From Solirubrobacterales bacterium (GTDB taxonomy: Bacteria > Actinomycetota > Thermoleophilia > Solirubrobacterales > Solirubrobacteraceae), in the NCBI GenBank assembly GCA_027314825.1, contig DAHVAB010000009.1:1-19293 (forward strand): a DNA stretch of 19,293 nucleotides, given 5' to 3'. The position numbers were made by a program, and so were the translations under genes. The notes beneath the pieces were generated by a model that had not been told where the DNA came from, searched no databases, and saw nothing but the letters and a program-made list of their open reading frames with translations. Shown here piece by piece: positions 7,874 to 13,512 of the stretch (positions within the stretch are counted from its first letter, which is position 1; every line of letters begins with the position of its first letter).

Positions 7874-8052
7874 CGCGTGCGCACCTCGCGATTGGGGCGT
7901 GCGCACCGTACCCTCGCGGCCGGGAGACGGGGCCCTCGGCTGCCCCGCTCCCGGCCGTCGGGTGCCGGATGGGAGGCGCCGTGCGGTCGTCGATGCGACC
8001 GACCGCCGGCGTCCCTGAGGACGCGCCTATGAGTGGGGGAGTGGATCGTCAT
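7870..8052 (-). CDS. Putative 60-aa basic small ORF coupled on both sides
   Basis: ATG 8052 overlaps the sigma-like gene's stop (ATGA), and this ORF's own TGA at 7872-7870 overlaps ATG 7873 of the next gene (ATGA). It therefore fits the gap exactly, with both ends in the coupling arrangement used elsewhere in the operon. The product is 60 residues, very rich in Arg, Pro and His, with no membrane segment or known domain. Composition alone would suggest noise, and third-position GC is somewhat lower than in the neighbours. It may be a true small protein, or a short reading frame that only serves to carry ribosomes across to the next start. Confidence 0.35.
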   Translation of the reverse strand: MTIHSPTHRRVLRDAGGRSHRRPHGASHPAPDGRERGSRGPRLPAARVRCARPNREVRTR

Positions 8053-8921
8053 AGGTGGGTCCCTGCTCTCTCATCCGACCTCCCCATGCCTCCGGGACAC
8101 CCATCTCTCGCCGGAGCCTGTTCCGGCCCGGTGGCGCCCCCCTCCTCGCCATGGCCTGCGGAAGCTTCCGCCCGCGAGCCGGCGAGGTTGCGTGACGGCG
8201 CCTGCCGGCCGCCCCGGCCCGCGGAGGCTCCAGCCCGCGCGGCGACGACGTTGCGAGACGGCGCCTCCATTGCGCCCCGATCCGCAGCGTCGCGCAGCGC
8301 CCGCAGCCGGGCGCGCCCACGCTGGGCGACCTTCCGGTACTTCTCCGCCGACCAGCCGAACCGGGCACAGAACTCGGCGCATCCCATCTGCATCGCGATC
8401 TGATGGGCGAGGACGAGCCGCTGATCGGCCGTGAGACCCTCCGCCAGAGCCTCGATCCGGCGCAGCTCCAGACGGTCGAGCATGAGCCGCTCCACCTCGG
8501 CCCGTGGGTCGGCCACCTCCATCCCCTCGGAGAAGCCGGCGCGCAGCGCGCTCTCAAATGCGGCCTGAGCTTCGCTACGACCTTCCAGCGCACGGCGGCG
8601 ATCGTGGATACGTGAGAGGAAGCGCTGCTCAAGCGCGTTGGCCACGTGCGCGGAGCTGAGGAAGGCGGCGCCGTGCTGCGCGCGGGCCACGAGCTCCAGG
8701 GCGGCCTGGCCGAAGCAGTCCTCCAGGTCCTCTCTGCGAAGCCGGTGGCGATGGATGCGCAGCAGCACCTGCCGTCGCGAGCGGACTACCAGGGCGACGA
8801 GCTCGGCCTGGTCGCGGCGAGGAGGTCTGTGTGCGGCAGAGCTGTGTGCGGATGCGGGAGGGCTGCTTGCGTATGGGGGAGAGCTGCGTTCTTGGGTAGA
8901 CACACATACGTGTCGCTCCAA
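8049..8921 (-). CDS. Sigma-70-like (ECF-type) regulator heading the T4SS operon
   Basis: A protein of up to 290 residues with the two-part layout of a minimal sigma factor. A helical region-2-like block lies at about residues 38-110 (RREDLEDCFGQAALELV), and a region-4-like helix-turn-helix at about 150-210 (GLTADQRLVLAHQIA ... FGWSAEKYRKVAQRGRARL). The region-4 helices have the usual length and spacing; region 2 is diverged, so true sigma activity is not certain and a sigma-derived DNA-binding regulator is possible. A low-complexity tail of about 78 residues follows, carrying a 21-residue duplication. The start is uncertain: TTG 8921 or GTG 8903 are the only start codons in frame before region 2, and neither has a strong ribosome site. 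It is first in the co-directional run and its stop overlaps the next start, so it likely controls the secretion operon and itself. Confidence 0.7.
   Translation of the reverse strand: MERHVCVSTQERSSPPYASSPPASAHSSAAHRPPRRDQAELVALVVRSRRQVLLRIHRHRLRREDLEDCFGQAALELVARAQHGAAFLSSAHVANALEQRFLSRIHDRRRALEGRSEAQAAFESALRAGFSEGMEVADPRAEVERLMLDRLELRRIEALAEGLTADQRLVLAHQIAMQMGCAEFCARFGWSAEKYRKVAQRGRARLRALRDAADRGAMEAPSRNVVAARAGASAGRGGRQAPSRNLAGSRAEASAGHGEEGGATGPEQAPARDGCPGGMGRSDERAGTHL
8156..8267 (-). repeat. 63-bp duplication in the sigma-like gene tail
   Basis: Two copies, offset by 63 bases (about 8156-8205 and 8219-8267), encode APSRNVVAARAGASAGRG and APSRNLAGSRAEASAGHG. The copies differ mainly by substitutions and keep frame (21 codons). 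Confidence 0.8.
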
Positions 8922-9027
8922 GGCGCCCGCAGACCCCCCCTCAGTTCGCGGGTGGCCTCATGCCGACGAGGGGACCCCCGCGGCGATCCGCGAGCGCGAC
9001 CGCAGGCGCTGAGAGTATGGGGAGCCG

Positions 9028-10026
9028 ATGAGCGTCCTTGAGCGTCGCGAAGCCCTTGACCGGTTCCAGCAGCGCACCCGCGGACTCTCGTTCGTGGCAG
9101 CGGTGATCAGGAAGCGCAGCGACGACGGGGCCGGCCAGCTCGCGGCCCTGATGGCGTACTACGCCTTCATCTCGCTGTTCCCGCTGTTGCTCGTGTTCGT
9201 GACCATCCTCGGCTTCGTCCTGCAGGGCGACCCCACCCTCAAGCAGCAGATCCTGAAAGGGACGCTCGGGCAGTTCCCGATCGTCAGCAGCGAACTGGAA
9301 AAGACCTTCGCGGGCAGCGGCACCGCCCTCGGCGTCGGCCTGGTGCTGACGTTGCTGGCCGGCTTCGGGGTCACGAACGTCTCCCAGATCGCCTTCAACC
9401 GGATCTGGTACGTGCCGTTCACCGAGCGGCCGAACTTCCTGATGCGCCGGCTGCGCGGACTCTGGCTGCTGCTCGTGCTTGGCGCTCTGACGATCCTCGC
9501 CACCGTGGCGGGCGGCTTCGTCGGCGCCAGCAACCATGCGAGCGCCGGTGCCGGCGCGCTGGTCGCCGGCGTGCTCGTCTCGCTGGTCGCGAACCTGGTG
9601 CTGTTCATGTCCGCGTTCAACCTCCTCACCGCCGCGGAGCTGAGCTGGCGAGCGCTGCTGCCGGGCGTTGTGCTGGCGGCGGTGCTCTGGACGCTGCTGC
9701 AGTACTTCGGCGGTCTGTACGTGAGTCACGAGCTCAAGCGCAACGGGCCGCTCTACGGCAGCTTCGCGCTCGTCCTCGGCCTGCTCGCCTGGCTGTATCT
9801 CGGCGCCCAGATGACCCTGATCGCGGCCGAGGTCAACGTCGTGATCGACCGAAAGCTGTGGCCGCGCAGCCTCCTGGCGCCGGGCCTGACCGACGCCGAC
9901 CGGCGCGCACTGCGGGCAGCGGCGCAGGCCCAGGATCGCAATGCCGACGAGCACATCGAAGTCCGCTTCGAAGAGCGGATCGTGGAGCGGCCCGCCGACG
10001 GGCCGGCCGAGGGGCCCGACCGTTAG
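9028..10026 (+). CDS. YihY/BrkB-family (UPF0761) inner membrane protein
   Basis: A 332-residue polytopic membrane protein of the YihY/BrkB family. Near the N-terminus it has LAALMAYYAFISLFPLLLVF, the typical opening helix of the family (residues 36-55). Further hydrophobic helices lie near 98-118, 145-165, 178-202, 210-230 and 246-270, and a conserved-looking YGSFALVLGLLAWLYLGAQ block near 243-261, followed by a charged C-terminal tail. The molecular role of the family is unsettled; the old label ribonuclease BN was an error, and transport or envelope functions have been proposed. ATG 9028 has GGGGAG four bases upstream. It is transcribed away from the sigma-like gene (106-base gap) and converges on the Rpf-like gene. 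The last codons and stop lie within a duplicated segment. Confidence 0.9.
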   Translation: MSVLERREALDRFQQRTRGLSFVAAVIRKRSDDGAGQLAALMAYYAFISLFPLLLVFVTILGFVLQGDPTLKQQILKGTLGQFPIVSSELEKTFAGSGTALGVGLVLTLLAGFGVTNVSQIAFNRIWYVPFTERPNFLMRRLRGLWLLLVLGALTILATVAGGFVGASNHASAGAGALVAGVLVSLVANLVLFMSAFNLLTAAELSWRALLPGVVLAAVLWTLLQYFGGLYVSHELKRNGPLYGSFALVLGLLAWLYLGAQMTLIAAEVNVVIDRKLWPRSLLAPGLTDADRRALRAAAQAQDRNADEHIEVRFEERIVERPADGPAEGPDR

Positions 10027-10099
10027 GCGCGCCGCTGGAAGCGGCCGTTGCGTGCCCGCCGACGGGCCGGCCGAGGGGCCCGAGCGTCAGGCGCGCCGC
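9990..10099. repeat. 46-bp direct repeat (64-bp period) across the yihY stop codon
   Basis: Copy 1 is 9990-10035 and copy 2 is 10054-10099, with only two mismatches in 46 bases. One mismatch turns the TAG stop of copy 1 into CAG in copy 2. The period of 64 is not a multiple of three, so copy 2 is not an in-frame extension. Confidence 0.9.
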
Positions 10100-10118
10100 G
10101 CCCGCCGCGGGATGCGGC
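10031..10118. terminator. Two GCCGC-N5-GCGGC hairpins between convergent genes
   Basis: Perfect 5-bp stems with 5-base loops lie at 10031-10045 and 10104-10118. They are copies of one another left by the local duplication. Each follows a convergent gene end (the second touches the Rpf-like stop), so they may serve as a bidirectional terminator. There is no T-tract, so the call is weak. Confidence 0.3.
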
Positions 10119-11014
10119 TATTGCGTATCCGCCCGCCGCACGGCCGACGCCCGATCCTCCGCCGTGCCGAGCACGGACCGCCCGAAGGCCGCCGGTGTCC
10201 CCCGCGGGCCCGCGGACCGCAGGCCCATGCAGGCCGGCACCGTGGTGGGCCACGCGCGGGGATCGGTGGCAACGTTCTCTTCGAAGATCAGCACCTGCTC
10301 GGCCGGGGTCGCTTCGATCGCCCTCGGCGCGAACCTGCCGCCGCCCATCGAGATCCAGCTCGAATGCAGCCACTGGAACGCGCCTTCGTATCCGTTGCCG
10401 GTATCGATCCTCCAGTTGATGCCGGACTCCAGCCGCGCGACGCACATGGCAAAGGGCGAGAACCCTGCTTGGCCGCCAGCCGATCGCCGCGCGAGGAGAC
10501 TCCCGCCGTGCGTGATGATCGTCGACGCGCCGCCGGTGTGACCGCCGCGCCGGCCTCTCGGCCGGGCGAGCGTCGCCCCAGCGCGCGAGACGCGGTCACG
10601 CTCAGCGGCGGATGGCACGGCACGGTGCGCCGGGCTGCGAATCGTGAGCTCCGACTCGTGCGCGGCGGTGGCCGGCGCCACAGCCGAGCTGCTCTCCATC
10701 TCAGCCCGCGCGGCGGACGAGTCGCCGAGCGATGCCGCCGGTGCCGCGAGCAGCGCGACGATCGTGCCGAGGGAGATCCGCCGCGCGCGCCTGCCGGCTG
10801 GGACGAAGCGCATCTGGCAGGCGCGACGCCGCGCCCTGGACCGGCCGAGCGAGAGCTCCCAGGGCTCGGCGTCGGCGAGATCCCTGTGCCCTGCGATCGG
10901 GAGCTCGGCATCGGTTGCGGCTGGCTGTTGCGGGCGCCCACGACGGAGGCGGGTGCGCTCCAGGGAAGCCTGCCATGGCCCTGGGGCAGCGAGATCACGC
11001 GGCGTAGCCGACAT
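10118..11014 (-). CDS. Rpf/transglycosylase-like cell-wall hydrolase under c-di-AMP riboswitch
   Basis: A 298-residue envelope protein. The C-terminal domain (about 183-265) matches the resuscitation-promoting-factor/transglycosylase fold: FAMCVARLESGINWRIDTGN with the expected catalytic glutamate at Glu196, then GYEGAFQWLHSSWISMGG, FAPRAIEATPAEQVL and WPTTVPACMG; Cys191 and the late Cys can form the family's disulfide. Such enzymes cut peptidoglycan glycan strands and help growth restart. A hydrophobic segment at 80-96 is a signal or signal anchor. Ahead of it lie 79 mostly basic residues with a duplicated motif (PWQASLERTRLRRGR at 13-27, PWELSLGRSRARRRA at 51-65). About 30 residues trail the domain. 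The start is ATG 11014 with AAAGGA upstream. A longer frame to 11191 would translate the riboswitch and is rejected. Confidence 0.88.
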   Translation of the reverse strand: MSATPRDLAAPGPWQASLERTRLRRGRPQQPAATDAELPIAGHRDLADAEPWELSLGRSRARRRACQMRFVPAGRRARRISLGTIVALLAAPAASLGDSSAARAEMESSSAVAPATAAHESELTIRSPAHRAVPSAAERDRVSRAGATLARPRGRRGGHTGGASTIITHGGSLLARRSAGGQAGFSPFAMCVARLESGINWRIDTGNGYEGAFQWLHSSWISMGGGRFAPRAIEATPAEQVLIFEENVATDPRAWPTTVPACMGLRSAGPRGTPAAFGRSVLGTAEDRASAVRRADTQ

Positions 11015-11039
11015 CTGGATTGAGTCCTTTCGATGTTGC

Positions 11040-11180
11040 TGGGCGCCTACGGGGTTAGCTGTCGGGCTCGCGCAATGCGCTACGCCACAGTTGTGGCGAT
11101 TCGCCCCCGCGACCTGACGGCCGCATTGGGTCCCCCGTTCCCACCCCCCGGAGGAGGCGGGACTCGGCACGAACGGCGAG
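11040..11180 (-). promoter_or_regulatory. ydaO-yuaA-type c-di-AMP riboswitch
   Basis: The minus-strand leader holds the invariant blocks of this class in order: GGGGGACCCAAT (11136-11125), GGGGGCGAATC (about 11108-11098), a perfect hairpin CGCCACA/TGTGGCG (11098-11083), and CCCGACAGCTAACCCCGTAG (11066-11047) followed by GCGCC. It ends about 25 bases before the Rpf-like ATG. This class binds cyclic di-AMP and usually turns expression off; in actinobacteria it is well known in front of rpf-type cell-wall hydrolase genes, which fits the gene downstream. The ribosome site AAAGGA lies just after the last conserved block, so control could act on translation or on transcription elongation. Outer boundaries are approximate. 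Confidence 0.93.
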
Positions 11181-11181
11181 C

Positions 11182-11213
11182 AAGCTAGCACCGTTCCGCG
11201 CTGCCGGTGTCAA
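11182..11213 (-). promoter_or_regulatory. Probable promoter of the riboswitch-rpf-like unit
   Basis: A perfect TTGACA (-35) lies at 11213-11208 on the minus strand. The -10 is less clear: TGCTAG at 17-base spacing (11190-11185), or TAGCTT (11187-11182), which fits TAnnnT at 20. Transcription would begin close to the riboswitch 5' end, as expected. Confidence 0.5.
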
Positions 11214-11223
11214 GCAACACAAG

Positions 11224-11236
11224 ACGCTAACAGCGT
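11224..11236. promoter_or_regulatory. Inverted repeat ACGCT-AAC-AGCGT upstream of the rpf-like promoter
   Basis: A perfect 5-bp-arm palindrome with a 3-base centre lies 11 bases upstream of the TTGACA element, in a position suited to an activator or repressor. The rest of 11237-11430, between this site and the next gene, shows no ORF or motif I can support. Confidence 0.3.
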
Positions 11237-11430
11237 TTGCTGACGACAAGCCTCACCGGCAGGGCGGAACGCTGACGGGTCGTCTCAGATGCGTACGCCA
11301 CGTCTCATTCGAGCATGATGCACGCCAACGCAGTTGTCCGCAGGACCCGCTGCGCGTCCGCCGCCTCGGAGCCCTACGGGCCCGCCGGGTCGGCAGCCGA
11401 CGATGTCGATCTATGCTGGCGCGCCCCAGC

Positions 11431-12174
11431 TCAGGGTGTCAGGGCCGCGGTGCCGAGGCGGCCGGCACAGATCGTCCGGATCCGGCCCCTGGGGCTTCTC
11501 ACGTCCGAGGTGTAGCCGGAGAGCAGCCCGTGCGGGCCGCGCACGAACCAGGCCCCACCCTGTTCGGCGGTCACGGTGAATGCCGTCCCGTAGAGACGCC
11601 TTGCCGCGGCGAGCGTCTCGCCGACCAGCAGGCCCTTCCGGGTCGCGAGCGCCGGCTCCCCTCCGACGCGCGGGCCACCCCAATATTCGTAGCCCACGAA
11701 GCGCCCGCGACCGAAATACACGTGCAGCCGCTGCCACCGGATCTCGTGGTCGACGCCGCCGCCGCGGCGGGAGGGACGGTAGGCACTGCTCGGACGGCGC
11801 CCGAGCAGTCCGTCGATCCGGCGCACGACGATGACGCGGCCCTCGCCGAAGAGCGCACGGTCGATGCCATCGCCGGCCAGCACCCTGCGCACGGCAGGTC
11901 TACGAACCGCATGCCCGGTGGCGGCGATCCGCCGGTGGACGCCGGGCCCGCGGCGCGCTCCGGCCGACGCCCCGGCTACGGCGGGCAGGCTCAGCGCGAG
12001 CGCGGCGAGCAGCACGGCTGCCACGGACAGGCGCCTCGCCCTCGACGGCGCGTGCGCTGCTGCGGCGTGAGCCTGAGCCCCCCGAGCGCCCGGACCTCGA
12101 CGGGGCCGCCACGGCGATCGCTGCACGCCGCCGCGCTCGCGACGCGCGCCTCTGTATCCCTGTCCATCAGACAT
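11431..12174 (-). CDS. Secreted or membrane-anchored protein of unknown function
   Basis: A 247-residue protein with an unusually long basic N-terminal lead (1-46), a hydrophobic signal segment (about 47-69, ending AVAGASAGA) and an exported domain of about 150 residues. The domain reads DGIDRALFGEGRVIVVRRID, then RWQRLHVYFGRGRFVGYEYW, GLLVGETLAAARRLYG and a final RIRTICAG. I know this arrangement from unnamed actinobacterial exported proteins, in which a 'weak beta plus threshold loop' domain recurs, but I cannot give a function. The start ATG 12174 has GGAGGA eight bases upstream. It follows the GT87-like gene by 54 bases on the same strand, so the two may be co-transcribed. Confidence 0.75.
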   Translation of the reverse strand: MSDGQGYRGARRERGGVQRSPWRPRRGPGARGAQAHAAAAHAPSRARRLSVAAVLLAALALSLPAVAGASAGARRGPGVHRRIAATGHAVRRPAVRRVLAGDGIDRALFGEGRVIVVRRIDGLLGRRPSSAYRPSRRGGGVDHEIRWQRLHVYFGRGRFVGYEYWGGPRVGGEPALATRKGLLVGETLAAARRLYGTAFTVTAEQGGAWFVRGPHGLLSGYTSDVRSPRGRIRTICAGRLGTAALTP

Positions 12175-12228
12175 GGCCTGAATCCTCCAGCATCGCTTGG
12201 CTCGTGCTCTGCACAGCTACCGGCCTGC

Positions 12229-13383
12229 TCAGGTTCCGTGCGGCCGGGCGAGCAGCCAGCTCGCCAACATGAGGGCGAGGAACCATCGCCGCGGCGCGCG
12301 GTGGACGATCAGGATAGCCGCCAGAAGCACCAGGTAGTGGCTCCACATGATCGGCGTGGCGATCAGCGAGGCGATGATGCCGCCGGAGAAGAGCATCGCC
12401 TCCTCGCCGGTGCGGCGGAAGCCCAGGTAGGAGCCTGTGAGCACCGCCACGGCCAGCGCTGCGACCGCGATCTGCGCCGGCATCGAGGCGAGGCCAAGCG
12501 TGTTCCTTAGCGCGCCCATCGGGCTGAAGCCCATCTTCGACTCGTGCCTGGCGAGCTCGACGAGCAGGTGAACGTAGCCGGCGGGGCCGAGCGGCCCGAC
12601 GAGGAAGCCGAGGGCGATGATCGCGACCGTGAGCCCGCAGGCCCAGGCGAACACACGGCGGCGCGAGGCGAGCAATGGCCAGAGCATCAGCGGCGCGAGA
12701 AAGAGCTTCGCGGCGACGACGACCGCCGCGCAGATGCCGAAGGCGAGCGGCCGGTCGCGCAACGCCCAGAGCGCGACGGCGCCGGCGAAGAGCAGCTGGC
12801 TGAGCGCTCCGAGCTGCAGGCCAGTGATCGTGAAGGCGGTCAGGAGCACGAGCGCGGTCGTGACCGCGTCCCGGCGGCCGGCGATCATCGTGGCCGCGAT
12901 CACTGTGCCCGCGCCAAGTAGGAAGAACAGCGTCTGCGCCGTCCCGGTCCCGAAGAGCGCGAACAGCGCGAACGGCCAGGACGCGAGATAGGGATATACG
13001 AAGGAGTGGCCCGAGTAGACGGTGATCGAGCTCGGGCTCGGGTAGACCGAGACGCCGCGCAGCAGCGCCCTACCGGCGCGCAGGAAGACGTCGAAGTCGT
13101 ACATCGGGGTGAGCGGCAGGAAGATCAACGCGATCGCGAGCACGCACGCGGTGAGCAGGGCCGCCTGGGACGCCGAAGACAGCGCCCGCGCAGGCGGCAT
13201 GAGCACCGCTTCGCCGCCGCTCGGGCTTCGAGCGGCTGGAAGCCGGTCGCGCAGCGCGGAGGCGACCGGGCGCCAGCGGTCCCTGAGCGAGGCGACCGGG
13301 CGCCAGCGGTCCCTGAGCGCCCACGCCATGCGGGCGCGCAGGCGCGGGCCGCGCTGAGGCTCTGGCGGGGAGCTGCGATTCAC
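12229..13383 (-). CDS. GT87-like (DUF2029) polyprenol-phosphate-sugar glycosyltransferase
   Basis: A 384-residue protein with about nine to ten membrane helices. It has the family's opening acidic loop after the first helix, TPMYDFDVFLRAGRALLRG (Asp96/Asp98, residues 92-110), then the SVYPSPS and FVYPYLASWPFALFAL segments, a KLFLAPLMLWPLL helix near 222-235, and a WSHYLVLLAAIL segment near the C-terminus. GT87/GT-C enzymes add mannose or related sugars from polyprenyl-phosphate donors to envelope glycans at the outer face of the membrane; the substrate here is unknown. The start is GTG 13383 with AGGA eight bases upstream. The 60-residue N-terminal lead contains a decapeptide duplication (LRDRWRPVAS), absent from the core family. 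It is divergent from lon, with a 129-base shared upstream region. Confidence 0.8.
   Translation of the reverse strand: MNRSSPPEPQRGPRLRARMAWALRDRWRPVASLRDRWRPVASALRDRLPAARSPSGGEAVLMPPARALSSASQAALLTACVLAIALIFLPLTPMYDFDVFLRAGRALLRGVSVYPSPSSITVYSGHSFVYPYLASWPFALFALFGTGTAQTLFFLLGAGTVIAATMIAGRRDAVTTALVLLTAFTITGLQLGALSQLLFAGAVALWALRDRPLAFGICAAVVVAAKLFLAPLMLWPLLASRRRVFAWACGLTVAIIALGFLVGPLGPAGYVHLLVELARHESKMGFSPMGALRNTLGLASMPAQIAVAALAVAVLTGSYLGFRRTGEEAMLFSGGIIASLIATPIMWSHYLVLLAAILIVHRAPRRWFLALMLASWLLARPHGT
13259..13318 (-). repeat. Perfect 30-bp tandem duplication in the GT87-like gene
   Basis: 13259-13288 and 13289-13318 are identical, encoding two copies of the decapeptide LRDRWRPVAS in the cytoplasmic lead. 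A third, partial unit (ALRDRLPAA) follows in the protein. Identity implies a recent event or replication slippage. Confidence 0.95.
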
Positions 13384-13446
13384 CGGCGGGATCCTAAGAG
13401 CTCGCCGCGCGACTGCGAGCCGGCGGCGCGGCGCCGGTCGACGGCC

Positions 13447-13475
13447 TTGAGGACGGAGCGACGCCGTCCTATACT
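13447..13475 (+). promoter_or_regulatory. Strong housekeeping-type promoter of lon
   Basis: TTGAGG (13447-13452), a 17-base spacer and TATACT (13470-13475) give a near-consensus vegetative promoter, the best in the window. Transcription should start around 13481-13483, leaving a leader of about 30 bases with GGAG (13500-13503) before ATG 13513. Confidence 0.8.
13450..13470. promoter_or_regulatory. Inverted repeat AGGACGG-N7-CCGTCCT in the lon promoter spacer
   Basis: Perfect 7-bp arms with a 7-base centre fill the gap between the -35 and -10 boxes. A protein bound there would block RNA polymerase. The arm/spacer geometry equals that of the HspR operator HAIR (CTTGAGT-N7-ACTCAAG), but the bases differ, so the binding protein is unknown. 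Confidence 0.5.
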
Positions 13476-13492
13476 TACTTCACTTTCGTAAG
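13474..13492. promoter_or_regulatory. Inverted repeat CTTAC-N9-GTAAG at the lon transcription start
   Basis: This palindrome overlaps the -10 end and the predicted start point. Its CTTAC...TTTCGTAAG look is of the kind bound by winged-helix MarR/HxlR regulators, and an HxlR gene is the next gene in the lon transcript. Binding by that protein is an inference. Confidence 0.45.
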
Positions 13493-13512
13493 CTCATATG
13501 GAGTAGGTAGGC

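Noticed and set aside
11015..11191. N-terminal extension of the Rpf-like frame
   Set aside because: It would be translated from the c-di-AMP riboswitch RNA; ATG 11014 follows the riboswitch with a proper ribosome site.
13441..13475. HspR/HAIR operator at lon
   Set aside because: CTTGAG is present but the matching CTCAAG arm is not; the real palindrome is AGGACGG-N7-CCGTCCT.
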